From CAZWCX01 sp964632945 (GTDB lineage Bacteria > Planctomycetota > MHYJ01 > WSZJ01 > CAZWCX01), in the NCBI GenBank assembly GCA_964632945.1, contig CAZWCX010000019.1, positions 9,994 to 73,993 of the forward strand: a stretch of DNA of 64,000 nt, given 5' to 3'. A program made the position numbers and the translations under genes. The notes beneath the pieces are model-generated. The model was not told where the DNA came from, searched no databases, and saw nothing but the letters and a program-made list of their open reading frames with translations. Positions 1 through 8,092 of the stretch are shown one piece after another; position 1 is the first letter of the stretch; every line of letters begins with the position of its first letter.

Positions 1-1137
1 GCCCACGAAACCGGTCACCGACGGCAGGAAAGACTCGAAATGCTCCCAGGAGCGGAACGGGCCGTCGTACTTGCCGTTCGCGTTCAGATCGGTGTAGGCC
101 TCGCCGGAATCGTACATCTTGTTGCCGTTGGCGTCGGTGTAGGTTTCTTCCCGGGCCACCACGATCGCGCGGGCCAGGTTGTCGGCGCGGGTGGCGTCGA
201 GGACGAACGTCGACTTGGTGGGGTTGTTGTTGTCGGTGGAGTAGCCCGAGATGCCCAGCAACGCCGCCTTGACGACGAGGAAGTCGGCGGTATTGACGTT
301 GATCGGCGCGCGCGGCTCGATGAAGGTGAGCCGGCGGAGGTTTTCCGGTCGGATCAGCAGGTTCTGCTGCGGGTCGGGTCGGATGACCGCGGGGTCTTCC
401 CAGGTATACACGGTCAGGAACGGCCGGAGTTGCTGGAACTGCGCCTGGGTCAGCACCCCCTTGGCGACGAGTTCCTCGAGCGTGCCGTAGGGTTGCGCCC
501 CCTGCATCGCGGTGCCGAGCCCGGCGACCGGCGGGGTGACGGCGAGCTGCCCGAGGTTGTCCATCAACCGGCGCATGCCGGCGCCCTTGCCGTTGACGTG
601 GACCATCGACGAGGTGTCGATCGCCGCGACCGCGAAGGTATCGCCGTTCGGGTGATATGTGCCGAGGAGACGCCCGCTGAAGCCGCGCTGCGCCGTGCCG
701 GCGCCGCTGGCGATGCTGATCAGGTCGGGAAGCCCGTCGCCGTTGGCATCGGCGAAGAACGAGGGCCGTCGGGCGGAGCGGAGGTCGCATCCGGCGATGT
801 CGAGGACGCCGTTGGCGTTGCCGTTGGCATCATCGGAATTCCCGTCCGCCGTGCCGATCGCTTCGCGCAGGCCGCTCCAGTCCTCGCCGCCGTAAATGGC
901 CCGCGAGGTCTGGCCGAGCGGGGTCTTGAACATGGTGACCGCGTAGTCGACTCCCGAGTGGGCCAGCATGAGGGCCCGGGCCTCGAGCACGTAGTTGGAG
1001 GCGGTATCCCGTTCCATGCCGGTGATCGCCACGAAGGTCGTGGCCAGGAGCGTCAGGATCGCCAGCATCCCGAGGGTGACCAGGAGCACCATGCCGCTCC
1101 GGCGTTGCCGGCGGCACGAGGTGGAATGTGGAGACAT
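1..1137 (-). CDS. GspK-like type II secretion pseudopilin (C-terminus beyond window)
   Basis: The frame is open from an ATG at 1137 to the window edge (379 codons), so the C-terminus is missing. A short basic N-terminus precedes a hydrophobic prepilin-like helix (about residues 16-38, SGMVLLVTLGMLAILTLLAT), as in PilX/GspK minor pseudopilins. PINVNTADFLVVKAAL (about residues 288-303) matches the conserved INxNTA segment of GspK. Near residues 340-358 two Asp/Asn-rich loops (DANGNKMYDSGE, DLNANGKYDG) resemble calcium-binding loops, and GspK proteins are known to bind calcium. The role is inferred as the pilus-tip minor pseudopilin of a type II secretion or related fibre. No partner gsp gene lies inside the window; any operon would continue to the left. 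The start has a preceding GGGGAGGA ribosome-binding site. Confidence 0.8.
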   Translation of the reverse strand, partial: MSPHSTSCRRQRRSGMVLLVTLGMLAILTLLATTFVAITGMERDTASNYVLEARALMLAHSGVDYAVTMFKTPLGQTSRAIYGGEDWSGLREAIGTADGNSDDANGNANGVLDIAGCDLRSARRPSFFADANGDGLPDLISIASGAGTAQRGFSGRLLGTYHPNGDTFAVAAIDTSSMVHVNGKGAGMRRLMDNLGQLAVTPPVAGLGTAMQGAQPYGTLEELVAKGVLTQAQFQQLRPFLTVYTWEDPAVIRPDPQQNLLIRPENLRRLTFIEPRAPINVNTADFLVVKAALLGISGYSTDNNNPTKSTFVLDATRADNLARAIVVAREETYTDANGNKMYDSGEAYTDLNANGKYDGPFRSWEHFESFLPSVTGFVG

Positions 1138-1322
1138 GGGACCGTCCTCCCCTCTACTGCGCGACGCGATGGCTCCGCGGTCGACCCGCCAGCCACCCGC
1201 CTTGGACCCCACCGAAAACGGACCTTGCTACAATAGCCGATTTCCCCCCGGGAGAAAGGAAATTCGTGCTATCCCGGGCGGGTTGACCGGGCCGGACGCG
1301 GGGGGGGCAACCCGCATCCTCG

Positions 1323-1337
1323 GACGGACGGTCCGTC
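1323..1337 (-). terminator. Possible terminator hairpin after the 4-repeat membrane protein
   Basis: A perfect inverted repeat (GACGGAC-G-GTCCGTC) starts about 8 nt after the stop codon of the minus-strand gene ending at 1345. There is no T-tract, so it may be a Rho-type or weak terminator, or simply chance in GC-rich DNA. Confidence 0.3.
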
Positions 1338-1344
1338 GTCAACC

Positions 1345-4173
1345 CTACTTTCCGCGCAGCATCTTCTCGAGGTCGTTCCAGCCGGCCTCGAGCCTGCCGG
1401 AGAGAGGACTCGCCGCACCGGGTGCGCCGGCCGAAGCGCCGCCGTCCGTCGGTCCCACGGGGCGGAGATCGACGGGGAGGGACGATCCCTGCAACTTGAG
1501 AATGGCGCCGATTTCGATCTTGCCCAGCTCTGCCAGGAGGCTCAGGAGCTCGTCGAGTCGCTCCTGCTCCGCAAGCAACCGGCGACCCAGGACCATGTCG
1601 TGGAGGCCTCGATCCGGGCGGCGCAGCAGGCCGACCCGGGTGAGCCATTTCTTGAGCCAGCCGACCGGCGAACGGGCCTCGAACCCTCCGCCGTGGGCCG
1701 TGCCGGTTGCATCCTGCAGGGTCGCCAGCGCCTGGGTCAGGTCCCGCTGCAGGCTGCGGGATTCCTGGAGGCGGCGCAGGAGGTCCCGGCGGCCGAAGCT
1801 CAGCAGGGGGTCCGCGTCATCCAGCGCCTGGACGGCCTCGCGTGCGCGCCGCAGTTCTCCGGCGAGCGCCCCCAGATACTCCTGCGGGATCACCGCCTCC
1901 CCGGGCCGGGAGCGCTTGAATTCGTACTGGGGTGGAGGCTGGGCGCCATGGGCAGCCAGGCTGGACGTGGCGACCGCGCGCAGGGCCTTGTTCGCGATCG
2001 GCAGGAGGGCCATGATCTGGCGATCCGCCTCGGCGGTGCGGCTGATCAAGAGCGACTGGCGGTAGGCTTCGAACTGTCGCTCGACCTCCACCAGGGAGCC
2101 TCCCCACGCCTCCAGCCATTCGGTCCACCGGTCGAGCGGGTTCGCTTCCGGTCCTGCCTGCACGGCTTCGCGCGCCTCGCGCTCGAATGCCGCCACGCGA
2201 TCCAGATTCTCCCGGTGGAAGGCACGCACCTGATCGGCTTCGTTTTCCACTTCGTCCACGGATCCGAAGAGGGTGGAGGCAAAGGCGACCATGTGATCGG
2301 CGACCCCCGCCTCCCGGACGGCCTCTTCGGAGCCGAGGGCGAAGAGCGCGGAAAATTCCGCGACTGCGGTGTAGAGTCCGGGAGGTACGCGGCGGCCGGC
2401 GGGCAGGGGACCCAGACGGGCATAGATCAGACGGTCCCGTACCGTGACCACCTTGGCCGCCTCCGGGATGGGCTCGCCGAAGTACTGAAGCCGGGTGGTG
2501 ACCGGGATGCCGTCCGGGAACGGAGCCAGGCCGAAGATTTCGAACACGACGCCGTCCGGGGTCGCCTGCGAAGTCACGGCGAGCTCGAGTTGGTTGGGGT
2601 CCGAGTCGGCCAGCAGGCTGCGCGCCCGCGCCAGGTGCGCGTCGAGTTCCTTGCGATCCTGCGTGCGGGTCTGGTCCACGGCCTGCCGGGTTTCCAGGTC
2701 GACCCCCTGGGGATCATGGGCGGGTCGTTGTTCGAGGAAGGATCGCGCCGCCTGCGGATCGACTTTGGCGGCGGTCGCCACGGCGGTGGCGTCGAGCGGC
2801 GTCGGGCGCGTGGGTCCGCCGGCGTTTGTGGGGGGACGCGTGGGTTCCGGGGTGACCGGGTACGGATTCGCACGGGTGGGACTCGGATCGCGGAAGACGA
2901 ACCACATGGAGGTGATGGCGAGCAGGACGAGCCCCCCGAGGGCGATGCCCCAGGGAAAGGACCGGGCGGGCGCCGCCACATGTTTGCGGCGCAATTCCTC
3001 GATCATGGCGGCGTGAATCGCGCGGGCGCTGTCCGGGTCGTACGGGGTGGCGGCGGCCCTGGGTTCCTCGTGCCCCGCCCCTGGGGTCGCGTCCGGGCTC
3101 TTTGCCGGGAGGTCCGGAGCCGCCGCGCCCGCTTCCCCGGCCCGTCTCCGTTCGGCCCCCTCGGCGACCACCGCCTCTGCGGATTTCAGCGCCTGCCGCA
3201 AGCGCGCCCGCAATTGATCGTTCAGCGCGGCATACAGAATCTCGTTGGAGACGAATTGCCGGTCGAGGAGCACCTCGCCGGCGCGACGCTCCAATCCCAG
3301 CGACTTCAGCTTCGCCTGGATCGCCCGGGCTTCCTCGGCCTGGTCGGGTCGGAGGAATTCGCGCTCCACGAGCAGATGAAGCATCGACTCGTCGTCGAGC
3401 TTGCGCAGCATCACGCGTCCCATCGAGGAGGTCAGCAACTGCTCCTTCTCGACGCTCATCAACTCCGCGATCTGGGCGACATTCTCCTCGGTCATCACCT
3501 TGCGACTGACCAGGACCTCCGGGACCTTGAGCCGGACCCCCAGTTCCCGGCATTGTCGGTGAAGATCGAGGGCTTCGTTGAGGGTCTCGGGGGTGAGGAA
3601 TCCGTTCTTGATCGCGAGGCGGCCGAACAGGAGTTCCATGTCGGACACCGGTCCGGCCTGGACTCGACCGCGCAATCGCCGGGTTTCGTCCCCCTCCATC
3701 CGCGCGCGCCGTTTCTCCGCGTGGAGCAGTTGTTCGATCGCCGCCTCATCGATCAGGTCCCACCACCAGAGAATTTCCCCCAATCGCCGGTCGAATCCAA
3801 GCTCCCGGAGCCGGCCCTGAATCTCGCGCGCCTCCTCGAGCTTCCCGGCAGGGACCCGCCCCTGATCGACGGCTGCCTGGGCGAGGTTCCGATCCCGTTC
3901 CGGGGTCAGCCCCTTGCGTCGCAAGGCAAGCGGATGACGGGCATTCGGCATCTTCGAGCGCTGCAGGGCGAGGATGGAATCGAGCGTGCGCGTATCCATC
4001 ACGCCCTGGTGGAGAAGGATTTCCCCCAGGGTCACGCGGGCCCCGGTCTCGCTCAACTTCTTCTGAAAGTCGAGCGCGGCCTGAAGCTGGCCGTCGCCGG
4101 CGAGTTCATTGTGCGCCGCAACCCGGGCGAACAGGGCGTCTTCGGCATCCGCGATCTCGGGCAAGGTCCCCAT
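1345..4173 (-). CDS. Membrane protein with four GspE-N/MshEN-like repeats
   Basis: The protein has about 942 residues. The ATG at 4173 is chosen because GGAG sits 8 nt upstream and the further upstream in-frame extension is Pro/Arg-rich and unstructured. The cytoplasmic half (residues 1-340) holds four copies of a helical unit with the pattern ALxxQxxLxxLGxxxxLGEIL followed by a second helix; LGEILLHQGVMDTRTLDSIL is a clear example. The unit resembles the N-terminal domains of type II secretion ATPases (GspE-N/MshEN), some of which bind c-di-GMP. A single membrane helix (GIALGGLVLLAITSMWFVF) follows, then a Pro/Thr-rich linker and a large extracytoplasmic helical region of about 470 residues that I do not recognise. 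It is convergent with nothing and lies upstream of the GspK-like gene on the same strand. The function is unknown. Confidence 0.75.
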   Translation of the reverse strand: MGTLPEIADAEDALFARVAAHNELAGDGQLQAALDFQKKLSETGARVTLGEILLHQGVMDTRTLDSILALQRSKMPNARHPLALRRKGLTPERDRNLAQAAVDQGRVPAGKLEEAREIQGRLRELGFDRRLGEILWWWDLIDEAAIEQLLHAEKRRARMEGDETRRLRGRVQAGPVSDMELLFGRLAIKNGFLTPETLNEALDLHRQCRELGVRLKVPEVLVSRKVMTEENVAQIAELMSVEKEQLLTSSMGRVMLRKLDDESMLHLLVEREFLRPDQAEEARAIQAKLKSLGLERRAGEVLLDRQFVSNEILYAALNDQLRARLRQALKSAEAVVAEGAERRRAGEAGAAAPDLPAKSPDATPGAGHEEPRAAATPYDPDSARAIHAAMIEELRRKHVAAPARSFPWGIALGGLVLLAITSMWFVFRDPSPTRANPYPVTPEPTRPPTNAGGPTRPTPLDATAVATAAKVDPQAARSFLEQRPAHDPQGVDLETRQAVDQTRTQDRKELDAHLARARSLLADSDPNQLELAVTSQATPDGVVFEIFGLAPFPDGIPVTTRLQYFGEPIPEAAKVVTVRDRLIYARLGPLPAGRRVPPGLYTAVAEFSALFALGSEEAVREAGVADHMVAFASTLFGSVDEVENEADQVRAFHRENLDRVAAFEREAREAVQAGPEANPLDRWTEWLEAWGGSLVEVERQFEAYRQSLLISRTAEADRQIMALLPIANKALRAVATSSLAAHGAQPPPQYEFKRSRPGEAVIPQEYLGALAGELRRAREAVQALDDADPLLSFGRRDLLRRLQESRSLQRDLTQALATLQDATGTAHGGGFEARSPVGWLKKWLTRVGLLRRPDRGLHDMVLGRRLLAEQERLDELLSLLAELGKIEIGAILKLQGSSLPVDLRPVGPTDGGASAGAPGAASPLSGRLEAGWNDLEKMLRGK

Positions 4174-4413
4174 GGGGTGACTCCGGGGAGCGGAAGGGCT
4201 CGGTTCGGGTTCTCGAAGGGCCGAAGATCCGGGATGCCGGGCACGCGTGAAATTCCCGGCCCAGGGGGCGCGAACGAGGGGAAACCGTAGCACGGCCCTC
4301 GCACCCTGTCAAGCGCCCGGCCGTGCGCGGATTCTTCCGGGCCTGCCGCGGGTTCCCGTGCGCGGGCCGGCCGCGGCGAGCGTCGCCGCGCCGCCCCGCC
4401 CACGAAGAGAATC

Positions 4414-4441
4414 TTGACAATCCCCCTTCGTGTGATAGCAT
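4414..4441 (+). promoter_or_regulatory. Sigma70-type promoter for the 4541-6844 gene trio
   Basis: TTGACA (4414-4419) and TAGCAT (4436-4441) are separated by 16 nt, about 100 nt ahead of the first start codon. Confidence 0.55.
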
Positions 4442-4540
4442 CCTTGCGCTCTACGCCCATTCGGTCGCGTAGCGACTCCTCCCCCCTCGAAGCGGTACCC
4501 TCGAGCGCGCACCCTCGCCAACCGGTGCAGGAGCCCGACG

Positions 4541-5038
4541 ATGTGGATCATCGAAAATTACCTCAAGTACTTCATCGGCATGGCGATCCTGTGGGCCGTC
4601 ATCTGGGCCCAGCGCAACCTCGCCTGTACCTCGATGACCACCGATCAGATGGTCCCCCTCATGAAGAAGGAGGACTATTTCATGTACTACCCCCGGCAGC
4701 GCTCGACCAATGAGTTCCGGCGGAACACCGACCTCGTGTACTTCACGCAGCGGGCCCGCGGGATCAATCGGAATGAGGAGTATGTGGCGCGGGTCGTCGG
4801 TCTCCCGGGGGATCGGGTGAAGATCGAAAACGGAACGGTGATCGTGAACGGCGAGCCGCAGCCCGACAATTACGTCAAGGAAGAGCTCAAGTATCGCGAG
4901 GAGATGCCCGAAATTCTGGTTCCCCGCGAGCATCTCTTCGTTCTCTCGGACTCGCGCCGCGTCCTCGGGTACGATTCGCGGTCCTTCGGTCCGATCTCCC
5001 GTCACTCCATCCAGGGACGCGTCCGCCCGCCGCAGTGA
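4541..5038 (+). CDS. Signal peptidase I-like protein without the catalytic lysine
   Basis: This 165-residue protein has an N-terminal membrane helix (about 8-24) and a periplasmic domain with the order of S26 signal peptidase boxes. A Ser-Met pair (ACTSMTTDQM, about residue 31) is followed by a box D (EYVARVVGLPGDRVKIENG) and a box E (LSDSRRVLGYDSRSFGPI). In active enzymes box D reads Y-I-K-R-x-x-G-L-P-G-D and the lysine is the general base; here it is Ala. The Ser box is also degenerate (no SGSMxPTL). The fold is therefore recognisable but the Ser/Lys dyad is incomplete, so an inactive or repurposed homologue is likely. An AGGAG site lies 9 nt before the ATG, and the gene heads an apparent operon with a membrane TPR protein 21 nt downstream. 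Confidence 0.75.
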   Translation: MWIIENYLKYFIGMAILWAVIWAQRNLACTSMTTDQMVPLMKKEDYFMYYPRQRSTNEFRRNTDLVYFTQRARGINRNEEYVARVVGLPGDRVKIENGTVIVNGEPQPDNYVKEELKYREEMPEILVPREHLFVLSDSRRVLGYDSRSFGPISRHSIQGRVRPPQ

Positions 5039-5059
5039 TTCGCCGGGAGTCGACTTACC

Positions 5060-6457
5060 ATGTATACCTTCCGCAAGTGGGTGTTCACGAACGTTGCGAT
5101 CGGCGAACTGATTGCCGTCGCCGTCCTGGGGCTGATCTCCCTCTTTCTGGCGGTCAGCGTCTACTACGACATTCGCTTCTACATCAGCTACCACCGCGCC
5201 CTGACCTCGTACTCCAGCGGACGGCTCGATCTGGCGCAGAATCAGATTGAATCCGCGCTCTCGTTTCGTCGGGACTTCGCGCCGGCGCGGGAGTTGCAGG
5301 CCAAGATCCTGGTCGACAGCGTCTCTCTCGACGTGAAGAGCGGCCAGGCGCTCGCCCAGGCGGAAGAGGTCCTGAAGAACAGCGTCGACCGTCGCGCACG
5401 TCCCACGTCGTCGACCCACCTGACCCGGGCGGCCATTCATCTCAAGCGCTATGACCTGTCGGTCGCGGGCCGAAGTCCCGATCCGGCGGAGTTGAAGCTG
5501 GCGGTGGAGGAAGTCGAAGCCGCGACGGGCATCGATTCCAACAACGTCGATGCGCTCATCGTGCAGGCGCACCTCGGCATGCGTCGGGGGGACTTTGCGA
5601 CCGCCGAACGAATGATCGCGCAAGTGGACAAGCAGATTCGGGAAGCCTCCCGCGACTCCGAGCTTCCCTCCATCGATGCGCTGGTCGACTACTACATGGC
5701 GCGCACCGTTCTCGCCTACCGCAAGAAGGACGCGGCTGCGGCGCGTGACGAGGCATTGCGGGTTCTGGTCCTGCGCCCGGAGTGGGAAGTCCCGCTGGCG
5801 AACGTCGCCTTCCTCGAGGCCTGGCGTCTGATCGAGGTGAAGATTCCGAGGGACGACCTGCTGGCCCGGGAAATGGTCTATCAGGACATGATTCAGCGGC
5901 TGACGAATGCCTTCGAGCGCGATCCGGTCGGGAACAAGTTCGCCATGGACGCGGCGTTCAGTCTTTCCCAGAGTTATGGACTCGCGTTGCTGAATCTGGG
6001 GGACGAGGGGTCCTCCACCCACCACCTGCGGGTCGCCCAGAACTTCGACCCCCGGCGGCCGACCACCTGGATCAACATGATCGTCGCCTATTCCAATCTC
6101 GCCAATCGTCCGGAGGCCCCCGCCTCCGAAGCCCAACGGCTGCGGGACTTCAGCCGGATGATGTACGCGGAGCTGGCGCGGCTCGACCCGCCCCTGAAGA
6201 TCAAGGTCCTGTGCCTCAACAACATCGGGGTGGTCCACCTGCTCTCCGGGATGAAGGCGGACGGGCTGGAAAGCCTGAAGCGCGGGCTCGACCTGGCGGA
6301 ACAGAACAATCTGCCCTGCCCCATCATCCATCGCAACCTGGCGGTGTACTACGCGGAGGCGACCGATTGGGAAGCGGCCAAGCTCCACGCCACGAAGTCG
6401 CTGGCGCAGAACCCCGATCAGGCGGACTTCCGCGCGTGGCGGGAGAGTTGGAAGTAG
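5060..6457 (+). CDS. Membrane-anchored TPR protein
   Basis: The protein has 465 residues with one N-terminal transmembrane helix (about residues 13-35) and a long extracytoplasmic series of helical repeats. TPR signatures include SGRLDLAQNQIESALSFRRD, DFATAERMIAQVD, NNIGVVHLLSGMKADGLESL and LAVYYAEATDWEAAKLHATK. It sits between the signal-peptidase-like gene and a zinc-ribbon membrane protein, all on the same strand with short gaps, which suggests a shared envelope role. TPR arrays mediate protein binding; the partner is unknown. Confidence 0.8.
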   Translation: MYTFRKWVFTNVAIGELIAVAVLGLISLFLAVSVYYDIRFYISYHRALTSYSSGRLDLAQNQIESALSFRRDFAPARELQAKILVDSVSLDVKSGQALAQAEEVLKNSVDRRARPTSSTHLTRAAIHLKRYDLSVAGRSPDPAELKLAVEEVEAATGIDSNNVDALIVQAHLGMRRGDFATAERMIAQVDKQIREASRDSELPSIDALVDYYMARTVLAYRKKDAAAARDEALRVLVLRPEWEVPLANVAFLEAWRLIEVKIPRDDLLAREMVYQDMIQRLTNAFERDPVGNKFAMDAAFSLSQSYGLALLNLGDEGSSTHHLRVAQNFDPRRPTTWINMIVAYSNLANRPEAPASEAQRLRDFSRMMYAELARLDPPLKIKVLCLNNIGVVHLLSGMKADGLESLKRGLDLAEQNNLPCPIIHRNLAVYYAEATDWEAAKLHATKSLAQNPDQADFRAWRESWK

Positions 6458-6496
6458 GCGGCGAAGGCTTCGCGGCAGACCCGTGGAGAGTGCGCA

Positions 6497-6844
6497 ATGC
6501 AGTGCAAGAAGTGCGGATTCGACAACCAGACGACCGAGATGTACTGCCGCCTGTGCGGGGCGCGCATGACGTTCACGGTCGGTCGCGCCGAGTCCAGCCT
6601 CCTCGACAAGGCGACCGATCAGAGCGCCGTGACGGTCGAAGAGGAACTGCGCAAGATCCTCAATCTGACCGTCTGCGTGTTCCTGTTGCTGGTCACGCTG
6701 AAGGTGATCTTCGGGCGCGGGAACTGGAGTACCGTCTACCTGGTTCCCTCCACCTCGATGACCGCGGACTACGGGCGCATTACGTACATCTACGAAGCGC
6801 CCACCTTCCCGGAAGAGAAGCTTCCCCTGCGGGAGAATCGCTAG
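6497..6844 (+). CDS. Zinc-ribbon membrane protein with a VPSTSM motif
   Basis: This 115-residue protein begins with a four-Cys zinc ribbon (CKKC ... CRLC, residues 3-22). It has one membrane helix (about 53-68, NLTVCVFLLLVTLKVIF) and a short tail beginning VYLVPSTSMTADYGRI. That tail resembles the box B region (VPSGSMxPT) that follows the membrane anchor of signal peptidase I, but no boxes C-E follow. The gene is third in the 4541-6844 trio, whose first member is a signal-peptidase-like protein. GGAGAG precedes the ATG. The function is unknown. Confidence 0.7.
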   Translation: MQCKKCGFDNQTTEMYCRLCGARMTFTVGRAESSLLDKATDQSAVTVEEELRKILNLTVCVFLLLVTLKVIFGRGNWSTVYLVPSTSMTADYGRITYIYEAPTFPEEKLPLRENR

Positions 6845-6893
6845 CGCAGGGGTGACTCGGCCCGGAACCGCGGGGAGGCGGAACCGGCGCGGC

Positions 6894-7166
6894 CTACTTC
6901 GTCACGTCGAAACCGCGCTTCTTCTGAATGTTGTCATTGCGCCGATCCAGGTCGGCGGCCGTGTCCGCCGCGCTCTTCTGGACGTCCTTCCCCGCCTGAT
7001 CGGCCGCCTTCTCCAGTTGCGTGCCGACCTGTTCGAGCGTCTTGTCGGTGGCCTTCTTGCCGCCGAGGTTGAGATACCAGTAGGCCAGACCGAGTCCGAT
7101 CACCACGAGCACAATGAGCATGGGGAGCTTGATCCTGCCGGACTCGCGCTGGAGGGGACGGAGCAT
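6894..7166 (-). CDS. Small single-pass membrane protein with a charged helical tail
   Basis: The protein has 90 residues. The ATG at 7166 is selected because GAGGAGG lies 7-8 nt upstream; the frame continues further upstream without a ribosome-binding site. A membrane helix (about 16-34) is followed by a Lys/Asp/Ala-rich amphipathic tail (TLEQVGTQLEKAADQAGK and onwards) typical of YtxH-like or LEA-like small envelope proteins. The gene is divergent from the downstream ABC transporter operon. I do not recognise a specific family. Confidence 0.65.
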   Translation of the reverse strand: MLRPLQRESGRIKLPMLIVLVVIGLGLAYWYLNLGGKKATDKTLEQVGTQLEKAADQAGKDVQKSAADTAADLDRRNDNIQKKRGFDVTK

Positions 7167-7357
7167 GGAGCGATCCTCCTCGTGGATGGGGTGCACACGC
7201 CGGCGCCCGGCCGCAGCCGGGATTCGATCGGTGCGCGGGCTGCGCAACCGATCTTTCACGGCGGATCCTGCGTCCGGCGACGGTCGCTCCGGACGAGTGC
7301 GGGTGCGGGTCGGTTCCCGGCCAGTATAGGGGATTCCCCTCGCGGAGGCAACCCACT

Positions 7358-8089
7358 TTGGAACTCGCGGTCGAAGGGCTGGTCAAGCGCTTCGGATCGG
7401 TCGTGGCCGTCGACGGCATCTCGTTCGAGGTTGCCGCCGGCGAAGTCGTGGGACTCCTCGGTCCCAACGGGGCGGGGAAGACGACGACCCTGCGCATGAT
7501 CTCCGGCATCCTGCCGCCGACCCGCGGCCGCGTGCGCGTGGGGGGCGTCGATGTCCGATTGCGCCCCCTCGAAGCCAAGCCCTACCTCGGATTCCTCTCG
7601 GGGGACACCCAGCTCTACCGGCGCCTCTCGCCGCGCGAACTCCTGTTCTACTTCGGCCGGCTCTACGGCATGGAGGAGTCGCACCTGGCGCGCCGCGTCG
7701 ACCGACTCATCGAGGAGCTCGACATCGGCCCCTTCGCCGGCCGCATGTGCGGCACGCTCTCCTCCGGCCAGCGGCAACGCACCAACATCGCGCGCGCCTT
7801 CCTGCACGAGCCGCGCGTCCTCGTTCTCGACGAACCGACCGCCACGCTCGACGTCGTCAGCGGCCGCTTCATCACCGAAGCGATCCGGCGCGAACGCGCG
7901 GCCGGCCGGGCCGTGCTGTTTTCCACCCACCTGATGGGGGAGGCGGAATACCTGTGCGACCGGGTCGTCCTCCTCCACCGCGGTCGCGTCGTGGACGCGG
8001 GTACCCTGCCCGACCTGCTCGCGCGCACCGGGTGCCGCAATCTCACCGACGCCTTCCTCCACCACGTCGGCACGAGCGGGGAGGAGTAG
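7358..8089 (+). CDS. ABC transporter ATP-binding protein, NatA-like
   Basis: This 243-residue nucleotide-binding domain has Walker A (GPNGAGKT, about 34-41), Q-loop region, signature LSSGQRQR (about 136), Walker B (VLVLDEPTATLD) and switch His (STHLMGE). Length and sequence fit the NatA/ABC-2 exporter class. The start is TTG with GGAGG about 9 nt upstream. The stop is 3 nt before the ATG of the permease-protease fusion gene, so the two are cotranscribed and probably form one exporter. The natural NatAB pair exports Na+, but substrate cannot be read from sequence. Confidence 0.9.
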   Translation: MELAVEGLVKRFGSVVAVDGISFEVAAGEVVGLLGPNGAGKTTTLRMISGILPPTRGRVRVGGVDVRLRPLEAKPYLGFLSGDTQLYRRLSPRELLFYFGRLYGMEESHLARRVDRLIEELDIGPFAGRMCGTLSSGQRQRTNIARAFLHEPRVLVLDEPTATLDVVSGRFITEAIRRERAAGRAVLFSTHLMGEAEYLCDRVVLLHRGRVVDAGTLPDLLARTGCRNLTDAFLHHVGTSGEE

Positions 8090-8092
8090 GGG

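Noticed and set aside
1202..1234. Plus-strand TTGGAC ... TACAAT resembling the other promoters
   Set aside because: Spacing is 21 nt and no plus-strand gene or structured RNA follows before the opposite-strand gene end at 1345.
40..1236. Plus-strand 398-codon frame at the left edge
   Set aside because: It mirrors the GspK-like gene on the minus strand, which has a prepilin helix and family motifs; the plus frame has none.
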